From Burkholderia sp. SRS-46 (lineage in GTDB: Bacteria > Pseudomonadota > Gammaproteobacteria > Burkholderiales > Burkholderiaceae): a DNA stretch of 64,000 nucleotides. A model generated the notes under the pieces. It searched no databases, was not told where the DNA came from, and was given only the letters and a program-made list of their open reading frames with translations. A program made the translations under genes and the position numbers. Of the stretch, positions 1-8,912 are shown piece by piece (positions within the stretch are counted from its first letter, which is position 1; each line of letters opens with the position of its first letter). The stretch is taken from NCBI RefSeq assembly GCF_004343775.1, contig NZ_PTXL01000011.1, positions 124,001 through 188,000 of the forward strand, given 5' to 3'.

Positions 1-731
1 CACGTCGTCAGGCCAAGATGCTGGTCGATCTGGACTGGCGTGCGAGACGGCGCACGGACGGTCGTGATGCCGCCGGCCACCGTCACGCCCTTGCCGCCAC
101 TGAGCGCACCGCCGTCGATCACGCCGTCGCCCGTCAGCGTCACGGCACCGTTGGCGGTGAAGCCACCGCCAATGTCCATTGCGATGATCTGTGCCCACGT
201 GCTGCCGAAGAACGCCTTGAAGCCGCGGTGCTGGTTGATCGCCGAATACCCGGTGACGCCCTGCGCATAGGTCACGGGTGCGTCGACCTTGATGTCACCG
301 GCCGCATAGACATTGCCGCCGATGTTGCGGGCCACGGTGCCAGCCTTGATGTTGATATCGCCGCCCGCCTGAATCGTGCCACCGTGCGGCGTCACGTTGC
401 TCGACGCGTCAGCGTGACAGAAGATCCAGCAGCTGCGCGTGTAGCTCGCCTGTCCGGAGAACACGGCGGCATTCGTGAACACGTTCCGTGCGGTGATCTG
501 GACGTCCGAATCGTTCGACTGAACGATGCCGCCCGAATTGTTGAAATTGCGCGCGTTGATCGTCACCGGGCCCTGAACGGCCGCGATATAGGCGAGTTGG
601 TTGGGCTGGCTTACGGTGCCATAGTCGACATTGAAGCCGCTCGTGGTGTGCGTGAAGAACAGGAAGCTGCCGCCACGGTCAGAATAAGCGGTCGGCTGGC
701 CGCCGTTGGTGCCGCCCGTGTGGTCAATCAA
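1..731 (-). pseudogene. Filamentous haemagglutinin (FhaB-type) internal fragment
   Basis: The minus strand is open from about 731 to the left edge with no stop. The translation is rich in G, N, T and V with short beta-helix-like repeats (for example GPVTINARNFNNSGGIV, IQAGGDINIKAGTVA), as in the passenger of two-partner-secretion exoproteins. There is no start codon at the right end: an in-frame TGA lies at 732-734, and sequence to the right is lower in GC and unrelated. It is therefore an internal piece of an exoprotein whose N-terminal secretion domain lies at 1896-2924. The gene continues beyond the window, so its C-terminal toxin region, if any, cannot be seen. Confidence 0.7.
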
Positions 732-946
732 TCAGCGACGATACCAGCGGCCAACGATGCGCCTGAAACACCAACGTACAGCAACGCCAGATATCTTTGG
801 ACTGTTCTTGGGAGCATTAACTTCGACCCCCGTGCATATTTTTTTCACGTGATGCAAATATCAGGCCTACTACATAACCGTACTGGGTGGAAATCTATCG
901 GAGCATATCCGCTCGCCAGTTCGCGCCCGCAGTTCCCAATGTTCAG

Positions 947-1261
947 TCAGAGAATTTCTCTAACCGTCCCGTACCCGACTAGCCGATCAAGTTCGAACAC
1001 TTCAAACGAGTCTCCGACCTTTATTGTGCTTCTGAAATACTCCCAACTTGCGAAGCCGATTCGTACATGCAGCGTCTCCCCAGGATAGTGAAGGTCTCGG
1101 TCGGCGTATGTATGCTCCCCACTCGCCAGGTAATCGACCGTCGTGAATTTGTGGTGAGGTGAATACCCTGTACGCACACCCTTCACTTTCGGGTTGTCCA
1201 CGCCATCTGCAATGCGGAAAGTCGCCACGATGTTGTCCAAGGCAATCCTCTCAACATGCAT
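947..1261 (-). CDS. Small EF-Tu domain-like protein, possible immunity protein
   Basis: This encodes 104 residues. The second half (YLASGEHTYAD, HYPGETLHVRIGF, then GDSFEVFE and VGYGTV) has the layout of the C-terminal beta-barrel of EF-Tu-like proteins found alone in polymorphic-toxin loci. GC is clearly lower than in the neighbours. It lies 74 nt downstream of the DUF6881-like gene on the same strand, between two pieces of a haemagglutinin gene. That position suggests an orphan immunity gene from a contact-dependent toxin cassette, but no matching toxin is visible. The fold assignment is by motif only and the immunity role is inferred. Confidence 0.5.
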   Translation of the reverse strand: MHVERIALDNIVATFRIADGVDNPKVKGVRTGYSPHHKFTTVDYLASGEHTYADRDLHYPGETLHVRIGFASWEYFRSTIKVGDSFEVFELDRLVGYGTVREIL

Positions 1262-1334
1262 GACGCTATGTGAACGGGGAAGCGAAGCGCCATCTGAAGC
1301 TTCTCAAAAAACTCGACGCCTCAGTGTAGGTTTT

Positions 1335-1622
1335 CTAGTTATGCTGCTTTAATATCGCGGCAGCCCATACGGCTTCGAATTCTTCCTTGGTGATCTCAAC
1401 TGGCTCGAATTGAGAGTCGGAATTAATCTCCGCCACGGTCGGTAGCGCCTCAATACTTAACGATGAGCCTCCAACCGAACTGTATTGATCAGCGAACCCC
1501 ATCGTCCCATCTGCGTACACTTCCACCTTCCTGAGCTCCCACCCACCGGAGTCTAGTTCGCTATAGATCCATATCGGCTCGGATGGAATCGTATGGATCC
1601 ACTTAACACGAATGTACATCAT
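1335..1622 (-). CDS. DUF6881-like small protein, putative toxin-immunity protein
   Basis: This encodes 95 residues and begins MMYIRVKWIH. The pattern of YSELDSGGWELRKVEVYADG, then GFADQ, and the C-terminal FEPVEITKEEFEAVW matches the DUF6881 family as I remember it. That family is often found beside polymorphic or CDI toxins. The gene is lower in GC than the surroundings and sits just after the broken TPS-domain fragment on the same strand. No toxin domain remains next to it. Function is inferred from context; an unrelated acquired gene is possible. Confidence 0.55.
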   Translation of the reverse strand: MMYIRVKWIHTIPSEPIWIYSELDSGGWELRKVEVYADGTMGFADQYSSVGGSSLSIEALPTVAEINSDSQFEPVEITKEEFEAVWAAAILKQHN

Positions 1623-1895
1623 TATTTCCCTTTTACCGGCCCACTACCAACGATCCGCCCAGTCAAGTCAAGAGGCGTGTTATTCGGAATAACAAAGACC
1701 CCACATCGACCTTGCACAACGTTAAGTCCAGTGACATATTGCTACGTAGTTCGTGTATCGCGCCCCCCTGAAACGGGTTATTAACAAACGCTCGCGACAG
1801 TTGTGCCGGAGTCATCGTCCCCGGAACAATGTCCGACAAATACTGCCCATTTCCGTATCGTACATCCTTCGGATTAAGAGAAAACAGCGATGGTC

Positions 1896-2924
1896 TCAGC
1901 TGTTGACGCCCATGCCCGCCGCGGTCGACACGATGTAGACGGTGCCGCTTGTCACCGAGCCATACTGGTTTGCGTCGACCGCGACGGCCTTGCCGATCGC
2001 AGTGGCGGTGTTCGTCGTGCCGTTCGAGGACGTTCCATACGCAGTGCCGGTCGCATCCGTCGAGGTCGGCGTGACGATCTGGTTGCCGGTCACCACGTTG
2101 AGGCGCTGATCCGCCCGTAGCGGCGCGTTGATATTGACGCTTTGGCCAATCAGGTCGATGTTGCCGACCGTGCCTTCAATCCCCGCGCCGGGGCCGTTCA
2201 CCCCGGCCGGCCCGTCAATCGTGATAGCGCCCGATCGCACGTCGTAGGCGACCGCGCCCGCATGGGCGAAATCGGTTGCACTACCGCCGACGCTCGTCAG
2301 AAACTGCGGCGTGCCAGTCGTCAGCGTCAGGCCGGGAATGTTCGTGAGGGCCATCCCATTCACGGAAACACCGCCGGGTGCGGCCACGATCACGGTCGCC
2401 GAAGCCCCGAAGACCTCGAGCGGCCCATTCAACACAGCAATATTGTTCGACGTGACCTGGTTGATGATGGTCGTCGCAGGACGACCGTTCAGGTTCGGGT
2501 TCGCACCGAGCGTGCCGCCGAGCAGGGGCGAGCCCGCGATGGTGCTGTTATTCAGCACGAGGCCGCGCGAATCGATGTCAAAAGACTGGTATTGCCCGAC
2601 GCTGATCCCGTTGCTGTTGGCTGCCGGGATATTAATGGCGGGCACGCCCGAGCTCGTTTGCGTGACCGTGGGCCGGAACGGGATCGGCGCGCGCGGATCG
2701 ACGATCGGCGCGGCGTGCGCAACCTCGTCTACGAGAAACACAGCCGGCGCGAAATACGTAACCGCGACCATGACGAGCGCAGTCGCGCGCATCCAAAGCG
2801 GACGTGCCGCGTCGGTGACGCTTGCCGAAGCGGCAATTTGACGGCCGGCCCATTTTGAGTCGCGTGCCATTTCGCGCTGGAACAGACGCACTGCAAGCGT
2901 CGTTCGTGTGGTCTCGATGCGCAT
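1896..2924 (-). pseudogene. Haemagglutinin N-terminal ESPR/TPS secretion domain, truncated
   Basis: This 342-residue frame carries the start of a two-partner-secretion exoprotein. It has an extended signal peptide (basic N-terminus, hydrophobic stretch near residues 45-65, cleavage near VAHA), then the TPS domain (NGISVGQYQSFDIDSRGLVL, VIVAAPGGVSVNGM, beta-helix repeats). In intact FhaB/CdiA homologues this is followed by hundreds to thousands of residues. Here a TGA follows GMGVNS and the sequence changes to lower-GC DNA. A further exoprotein fragment lies at 1-731. No TpsB transporter gene is in the window. It could still be secreted as a short product, but decay by insertion or recombination is simpler. 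Confidence 0.75.
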
Positions 2925-3397
2925 TCTTTGATTTGTATTCTTGTTGTTGGAATGTTTCTGATGCGCTTCTACGCTTCGCGGATTTTTGCCATCAGATAAC
3001 GGTTACTGCAAACTTAGCATGCCAGAATTTCGTTGGGACCCGTTCCTGACGAGATTTGACGATTAGCGTACTAGTATTGCGGCAACTTCACGACGAAGCT
3101 TTAGGGAGTTTCACAACGGGATTTCTTGCACCGATTATTTCTTGACAAGAATGAAAAAAGATTACGCCCCGCGATCTCGATTATCCCGCCAAGTAGCCAC
3201 ACAACTATTTCGCATTACCCCTGGCACTCGCCCCAACGCAATATTCGCGCGTTCGTTAAGTACCTCCAAGTAAGGCTAGCCCAATTTCCGTCCCGACACC
3301 CAGGTCGTACTCCCGGGTAACGCTCTTATATCTGCACCGGCCTGACTTGTACCGCTCGACACCTTCCCGCTTGAATCTCTCACCACACTTCGCCATG
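2925..3397. other. Non-coding region upstream of the haemagglutinin gene
   Basis: About 470 bp of AT-richer DNA lies between the haemagglutinin start and the ilvD terminator. It holds a 13-bp palindrome at 3139-3151 (TTCTTG-A-CAAGAA) that could be a regulator site. No convincing gene is seen: the short frames at 2822-3049 and 3126-3320 have no ribosome site or family resemblance. It probably contains the promoter of the broken exoprotein gene. Confidence 0.4.
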
Positions 3398-3440
3398 AAA
3401 AACACCCCAAAGGTTGGATTTACATCCAACCTTTGGGGTG
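3398..3440 (-). terminator. Rho-independent terminator of ilvD
   Basis: A perfect 17-bp stem (arms 3403-3419 and 3424-3440, loop TTAC) is followed on the minus strand by five T (complement of A 3398-3402). It lies 53 nt past the ilvD stop and is oriented to end ilvD transcription. Confidence 0.85.
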
Positions 3441-3492
3441 TAGTTCAAAAGAGCGGCTTAGCGACGAAGCGGGCCCACGGCCCGCCCCACCA

Positions 3493-5352
3493 TCAGTCGT
3501 CCAGCAGCGACAAATCCCGCACCGCGCCCTTGTCCGCCGACATCACCAGCTTCGCATACGCCTTCAGCGCCGCCGACACCTTGCGCGGACGCACCTTCGC
3601 AGGCTTCCACCCCTTCGCATCCTGCTCCGCACGCCGGCGCGCCAGTTCCTCGTCGGACAGCAGCACGTCAATCGTCCGGTTCGGAATATCGATACGAATC
3701 CGATCGCCATCACGCACGAGGCCGATCGCCCCACCCGCCGCCGCTTCCGGCGAGCAATGCCCGATCGACAACCCCGACGTGCCGCCCGAGAACCGGCCAT
3801 CCGTCAGCAGCGCACACGCCTTGCCGAGGCCCTTCGACTTGATGTAGCTCGTCGGGTACAGCATCTCCTGCATGCCGGGGCCGCCCTTCGGGCCTTCGTA
3901 GCGCACGATCACCACGTCGCCGGCCTTGACCTTGTCATTGAGGATGTTCTCGACCGCCTCGTCCTGCGATTCGGTCACATGAGCCGAACCCTCGAACACC
4001 AGAATGCTCTCGTCCACGCCGGCCGTCTTCACCACGCAACCGTCGAGCGCGATGTTCCCCGTCAGCACCGCCAGACCGCCTTCCTTCGAAAACGCATGCT
4101 CGTACGACCGAATGCAGCCTTCGGCGCGATCGAGATCCAGGCTCGGCCAGCGCGTGTTCTGGCTGAACGCCACCTGCGTCGGAATACCTGCCGGGCCGGC
4201 CAGGTAGAAGTTCCTGACCGCGTCGTCCTGCGTGCGAACGATGTCCCACTGATCCAGCGCATCCTTGAGCGTCGGCGCGTGCACCGTCGGCACGTCGGTA
4301 TGCAGCTTGCCGGCGCGATCGAGCTCGCCGAGGATCGCCATGATGCCGCCCGCGCGGTGCACGTCCTCGATGTGATACTTGTTCGTGTTCGGCGCGACCT
4401 TGCACAGCTGCGGCACGATGCGCGACAGACGGTCGATATCCGTCATCGTGAAATCGATGCCCGCCTCGCGCGCGATCGCCAGCAAATGCAGGATCGTGTT
4501 GGTCGAACCGCCCATCGCGATATCCAGCGTCATCGCGTTCTCGAATGCCTTGAAACCCACCGAGCGCGGCAGCACGCGCGCGTTCTCCTGCTCGTAGTAT
4601 TCGCGGGTCAGCTCGACGATGCGGCGGCCGGCGCGCTTGAAGAGCTGCTCGCGGTCCGCGTGCGTGGCCACCACCGTGCCGTTGCCGGGCAGCGACAGGC
4701 CCAGCGCTTCGGTCAGGCAGTTCATCGAGTTGGCTGTGAACATGCCCGAGCACGAACCGCAGGTCGGGCATGCGGAGCGCTCCACCTCGGCCACGTCGGC
4801 GTCGGAATAGGACGAGTCGGCCGCGATCACCATCGCGTCGACCAGGTCGAGCTTCTTCAGCTCGACGGTCTTGGTGACGGGGTTCGCGAGGCGCGTCTTG
4901 CCGGCTTCCATCGGGCCGCCGGACACGAAGATCACCGGGATGTCGAGGCGCATCGCGGCCATCAGCATGCCGGGGGTGATCTTGTCGCAGTTGGAGATGC
5001 ACACCATCGCATCGGCGCAGTGCGCGTTCACCATGTATTCCACGGAATCCGCGATGATGTCGCGGCTCGGCAGCGAATACAGCATGCCGTCGTGGCCCAT
5101 CGCGATGCCGTCGTCGACGGCGATGGTGTTGAATTCCTTCGCCACGCCGCCCGCGGCTTCGATCTCGCGCGCGACGAGCTGGCCGAGATCCTTCAGGTGC
5201 ACGTGGCCGGGCACGAACTGGGTGAACGAATTGACGACCGCGATGATCGGCTTGGCGAAGTCTTCGTCTTTCATGCCGGTGGCGCGCCACAAGGAGCGCG
5301 CCCCTGCCATGTTGCGGCCGGCGGTGGAAGTTTTGGAACGGTATGCGGGCAT
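3493..5352 (-). CDS. ilvD: Dihydroxy-acid dehydratase
   Basis: This catalyses the third step of Val/Ile (and pantothenate) synthesis, converting 2,3-dihydroxy acids to 2-oxo acids with an Fe-S cluster in the cytoplasm. The 619 residues match the family (about 615). Cluster ligands lie in CISNCDKITPGM and CPTCGSCSGMF. Other family signatures are VNSFTQFVPGH, MGGSTNT and the C-terminal TDGRFSGGTSGLSIGH. The start at MPAYRSKTST matches known IlvD N-termini; the frame is open 36 codons further but that part has no family resemblance. It is a single gene with its own terminator. Confidence 0.97.
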   Translation of the reverse strand: MPAYRSKTSTAGRNMAGARSLWRATGMKDEDFAKPIIAVVNSFTQFVPGHVHLKDLGQLVAREIEAAGGVAKEFNTIAVDDGIAMGHDGMLYSLPSRDIIADSVEYMVNAHCADAMVCISNCDKITPGMLMAAMRLDIPVIFVSGGPMEAGKTRLANPVTKTVELKKLDLVDAMVIAADSSYSDADVAEVERSACPTCGSCSGMFTANSMNCLTEALGLSLPGNGTVVATHADREQLFKRAGRRIVELTREYYEQENARVLPRSVGFKAFENAMTLDIAMGGSTNTILHLLAIAREAGIDFTMTDIDRLSRIVPQLCKVAPNTNKYHIEDVHRAGGIMAILGELDRAGKLHTDVPTVHAPTLKDALDQWDIVRTQDDAVRNFYLAGPAGIPTQVAFSQNTRWPSLDLDRAEGCIRSYEHAFSKEGGLAVLTGNIALDGCVVKTAGVDESILVFEGSAHVTESQDEAVENILNDKVKAGDVVIVRYEGPKGGPGMQEMLYPTSYIKSKGLGKACALLTDGRFSGGTSGLSIGHCSPEAAAGGAIGLVRDGDRIRIDIPNRTIDVLLSDEELARRRAEQDAKGWKPAKVRPRKVSAALKAYAKLVMSADKGAVRDLSLLDD

Positions 5353-5514
5353 GGTGGTTGTTGAAGAATGATCGCGGAAAGAAAGCGGGCCACGGGAATA
5401 AAGGCCCCTGCGCGCCCTTGCGAACAACCTCTTGAGCTGCGCTCCGGGCAAAGGCGGCATTATCCCATACCGTCCGGTTCAGGGGCGGCCTGCGCCAGCC
5501 GCCCCACAGCGCCA

Positions 5515-7377
5515 TCACGCGTCGACCTTGAACGCCGCCACCAGCAGGGTCAAATCCGCCGCCTGTTGCCTCAGGCTCGCCGCCGCCGCCGCGCTCTCTT
5601 CCACCAGCGCCGCATTCTGCTGCGTCATCTCGTCGAGCGACTGCACCGCGCCGCCGATCTGGTCGATCCCCGCGCTCTGCTCCTGGCTGGCCTCCGCGAT
5701 CTCGCTCATCAACGTGGTGACGCCCTGCACCTGCGCGACCACGTCGCGCATCACCTCGCCCGCTTCGACGACGAGCCGCGAGCCGGCGCTGACCGTCCCC
5801 GCGCTGTGCTCGATCAACGCCTTGATCTCCTTGGCCGCCTGCGCGCTGCGCTGCGCCAGGCTGCGCACCTCGGCGGCCACCACCGCGAAGCCGCGGCCCT
5901 GCTCGCCGGCGCGCGCCGCTTCCACCGCCGCGTTCAGCGCGAGGATGTTGGTCTGGAACGAGATGCTGTCGATCAGCACGATGATTTCGGAGATCCGGTG
6001 CGACGCGTCGCTGATCTGCGCCATCGTGGTCACGACCTCGCCCACCACCTGCCCGCCGCGCACCGCCGCATCGGACGCGCCGTTGATCATCCGGGCCGCG
6101 GTGCGCGCGGTTTCCGTGTTGTTCTTCACGACGGCGGTGATCTGCTCCATCGACGACGCGGTCCGCTCCAGGTTGCTCGACTGGCCTTCGGTGCGCTCGC
6201 TGAGATCCGCGTTGCCCGTCGCAATCTGCGCGGAACCGGTCGCGATCGACGCGGACGCCGCCCGCACGCGGTGGACGAGTGTCCCCAGCGACGACACGAA
6301 GCGGTTGAACGCGTCCGACAACTGGCCGATCTCGTCCTGTCCCTCGACGGTCATGCGGCGGGTCAGGTCGCCCTGTCCGCTGGCGATTTCGTCGAGCAGG
6401 TCCGCCGCGCGCCGGATCGGCGCGGCGATTGCGCGCCCGACCAGCCAGATGACCGCCAGCGCCACGCCCATCCCGGCAACGGCGGCCACCACGGCCGAAT
6501 TGCGGATCGCGCGCGTCACGGGGCCGAGCAGTTCCGACTCCGGCACCTCGACCACCACGTACGCGTTCACTTCGGGAATGAACGACGTGGCGACGAAGCG
6601 CTCGCCGTCCGGCGCCGCGTGGCTCAAGTATGCGTAAGGCTTGCCGGCCAGCAGCACGCCGGCCGCGTCGCGCGGCAGCCCGGCCTGCTCCGTCAGGAAG
6701 TGCTTGCCGTCGATCAGCGACGTATCGCGATGCATCATGATCGCGCCGTCCGGGCGCACGAGGTACGCAAACCCGGTCTCGCCGAGCCGGTAGCTCGCGA
6801 TGCCCTTCGCGAGCGCGTCCACCGACAGGCTCATGCCCGACGCGCCCAGCGGCTTGCCGCCGCTTTCCACGCGCGCGTTGATGAACATCATGTAGCCGCC
6901 GCCGGTCACGTCGCGATCCATGTTGACTTCGAACGGCTTGCCGGATGCGAGGAACGCCGTCAGCCAGCGGTCGCCGTCGCCGAGCTTGCGCTGCAGGCCG
7001 CCCTCCGTGTAGTAGTTGCCGCTCGCCGTCGACACCCATTGCACGGACGCGGCCTTCTGTTGCGTCTTCACGTTCTCCGCGAGCTGCATCCAGTTGCGCA
7101 TGCCGGCCTCGGGCTCGCCATCGGCTTGCCATTGCAGCAGAAACGCATCGCCCGCCAGCAGCCGCGACGCGGCGACCGGCCCCGCGAGCTGGCGCTGCAC
7201 GTCCGAGCGGATGCTGTTCAGCACGGTCGGCAGTTCGTCATGCACGACGCGCTCGCGCACGGTGCTGCCGATCAGGCGGACACTGAGCCCGCTCGAAATC
7301 GCCACAAAAACCAGCAGGCAGCTGGTCATGCTCAAAACCAGCTTTCTCTGGATGGAAAGCTTGCGCCAGAAGTGCAT
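5515..7377 (-). CDS. Methyl-accepting chemotaxis protein with periplasmic Cache domain
   Basis: A 620-residue inner-membrane chemoreceptor. TM1 lies near residues 14-36 (VLSMTSCLLVFVAISSGLSV), followed by a periplasmic double-Cache region to about 280 (GETGFAYLVRPDGAIMMHRD is a Cache signature). TM2 is near 290-312, then HAMP (PIRRAADLLDEIASGQGDLT) and a cytoplasmic signalling hairpin with the invariant tip GEQGRGFAVVAAEVRSLAQR. It should signal to CheA/CheW. The start at MHFWRKLSIQRK is a typical cytoplasmic N-terminus. The ligand is unknown, but the next gene upstream on the same strand encodes an amino-acid binding protein, so amino acids are a fair guess. Confidence 0.93.
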   Translation of the reverse strand: MHFWRKLSIQRKLVLSMTSCLLVFVAISSGLSVRLIGSTVRERVVHDELPTVLNSIRSDVQRQLAGPVAASRLLAGDAFLLQWQADGEPEAGMRNWMQLAENVKTQQKAASVQWVSTASGNYYTEGGLQRKLGDGDRWLTAFLASGKPFEVNMDRDVTGGGYMMFINARVESGGKPLGASGMSLSVDALAKGIASYRLGETGFAYLVRPDGAIMMHRDTSLIDGKHFLTEQAGLPRDAAGVLLAGKPYAYLSHAAPDGERFVATSFIPEVNAYVVVEVPESELLGPVTRAIRNSAVVAAVAGMGVALAVIWLVGRAIAAPIRRAADLLDEIASGQGDLTRRMTVEGQDEIGQLSDAFNRFVSSLGTLVHRVRAASASIATGSAQIATGNADLSERTEGQSSNLERTASSMEQITAVVKNNTETARTAARMINGASDAAVRGGQVVGEVVTTMAQISDASHRISEIIVLIDSISFQTNILALNAAVEAARAGEQGRGFAVVAAEVRSLAQRSAQAAKEIKALIEHSAGTVSAGSRLVVEAGEVMRDVVAQVQGVTTLMSEIAEASQEQSAGIDQIGGAVQSLDEMTQQNAALVEESAAAAASLRQQAADLTLLVAAFKVDA

Positions 7378-7547
7378 GGAGTATCCCCGACAGTCGCTCG
7401 AACGTAGCCAGCATGAGTTATCGGCACGCCGCGGCGAAACCTCATGGCCAAGCGCGAATAGTCGGTATACGCCAGCGGAAATGTTCGGGGGCGAACGCAT
7501 GCCGTTGCGCGCGCAACAATCGCGCGCGCCTGGCCGGCCCTTCCCGC

Positions 7548-8444
7548 TCAGTACTGCGCCTGATCCGTCGGGTTCTTGAACAGCTGCCGCATCTCCGCCG
7601 ACAGCGGATAGTTCAGGTTCATGCCCTTCGGCGGGATCGGCTGCGTGAACCAGCGGTTGTAGAGCTTCTCCGCGTCGCCGGACGTCTGCAGCTTCGCGAT
7701 CACGCCGTCGACGACGCGCTTGAACGCCGGATCGTCCTTGCGCAGCATGCACGCGTAGTTCTCGTGGACGAGCGGCGTGCCCGTCACGGTATACGCGCCC
7801 GGCGTCCGGTCCTTCGCGAGCTCGCCGTACAGCAGCGGCTCGTCCATCACGAACGCGACCGCGCGCCCGGTCGTGACGTTCATGAACGCTTCGGCGTGGT
7901 CCTTCGCGCTGATGATCGTCATGTTCATGTTCTTCTCCTCGTTCAGCTTGCGCAGCAGCCGCTCGTCCGACGTGCCGGCCGTCGTCGCGACCGTCTTGCC
8001 GGCGAGATCCGCGAAGTCCTTCACGCCGGAATCCTTGCGCGTGCTGAAGCGGATGCCGTAGAGAAAGATGCTGTTCGAGAACGCGGCCTGCTTCTGCCGC
8101 TCGAGCGTGTTCGTCGTCGAGCCGCATTCGAAATCGATCGTGCCGTTCTGCAGCAGCGGAATCCGGTTCTGCGACGTGATCGGGATCTCCTTCACCGTGA
8201 GGCCCGGGAGGTTCAGCTCCGTCTTCAGCTGGTCGACGATGCGCGACGCGATGTCCCGCGAATAGCCGATGTTCGTCTGCTGGTTGTCCGAATACGAAAA
8301 CGGCACCGACGATTCGCGGATGCCGAGCGACACGACGCCCGTGTCCTTGATCTTCTTCAGCGTGCCCGTGAGTGCCTGCGCGTGCGCGGCGCCTGACAGC
8401 GCGAACGACACGGCCAAGGCCAGCCACCGGTAACGACGGTCCAT
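7548..8444 (-). CDS. Periplasmic glutamate/aspartate-type ABC substrate-binding protein
   Basis: This 298-residue family-3 solute-binding protein is similar to GltI. The signal peptide is residues 1-22 (MDRRYRWLALAV to AHAQ). The mature part starts LTGTLKKIKDTGVVSLGIRE and has the family pattern PFSYSDNQQTNIGYSRDIAS and a DFECGSTTNT motif, as in Glu/Asp binders. The start ATG is preceded by AGGAG. No permease or ATPase gene is next to it, so it works with components encoded elsewhere or supplies ligand to the neighbouring chemoreceptor. Substrate specificity is by family resemblance only. Confidence 0.9.
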   Translation of the reverse strand: MDRRYRWLALAVSFALSGAAHAQALTGTLKKIKDTGVVSLGIRESSVPFSYSDNQQTNIGYSRDIASRIVDQLKTELNLPGLTVKEIPITSQNRIPLLQNGTIDFECGSTTNTLERQKQAAFSNSIFLYGIRFSTRKDSGVKDFADLAGKTVATTAGTSDERLLRKLNEEKNMNMTIISAKDHAEAFMNVTTGRAVAFVMDEPLLYGELAKDRTPGAYTVTGTPLVHENYACMLRKDDPAFKRVVDGVIAKLQTSGDAEKLYNRWFTQPIPPKGMNLNYPLSAEMRQLFKNPTDQAQY

Positions 8445-8912
8445 GCTTGTCTCCTGACGAATCGTGGGTCGAACCCCAATCCTACGCTCGCCAAAATCGC
8501 GCCACATCGCGGTGACGCAAGGCGGCGCGCCGTCGCGCATGCCGCCGCGGCCGCCTTGCTGCGACGCAGCAACGATACGACTGCCCATCGCCCGCCGCAC
8601 CTGTCGCGCCGCGCGTGCCGCCAGCGCCGGCCGCCGCCGCGATCGGCCGTTCCAAACGCGCGTTCGTGCGGGTGTGCAGCAACGCTATCGTTTGCGCGGC
8701 CTCCATTCTTTCTTTTGAAACCTGCTCAAGAAGCCGCCGCGCCGGCCGTTACCCAGTGCATGGCGCGCCGCAGCAGCTGCCGCTCCGGCCGCCCGAGAAC
8801 AAGACATCAGGCCGACCGCCCGCCGAAGCCGCCGCCCCTCTCGCGGCCGGCCATCGGGCCCCGCCGGCCCGACCGTCAATACAACGGCTACCTTCCGAGG
8901 ATCCAGTTCACT

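Noticed and set aside
18..1088. A 356-codon plus-strand open frame at the left edge
   Set aside because: Antisense to the haemagglutinin fragment, whose minus-strand reading has clear beta-helix repeats; the plus reading has none.
3935..7132. A 1065-codon minus-strand open frame across ilvD and the chemoreceptor
   Set aside because: Out of frame with both real genes, with Arg-rich low-complexity translation and no domain.
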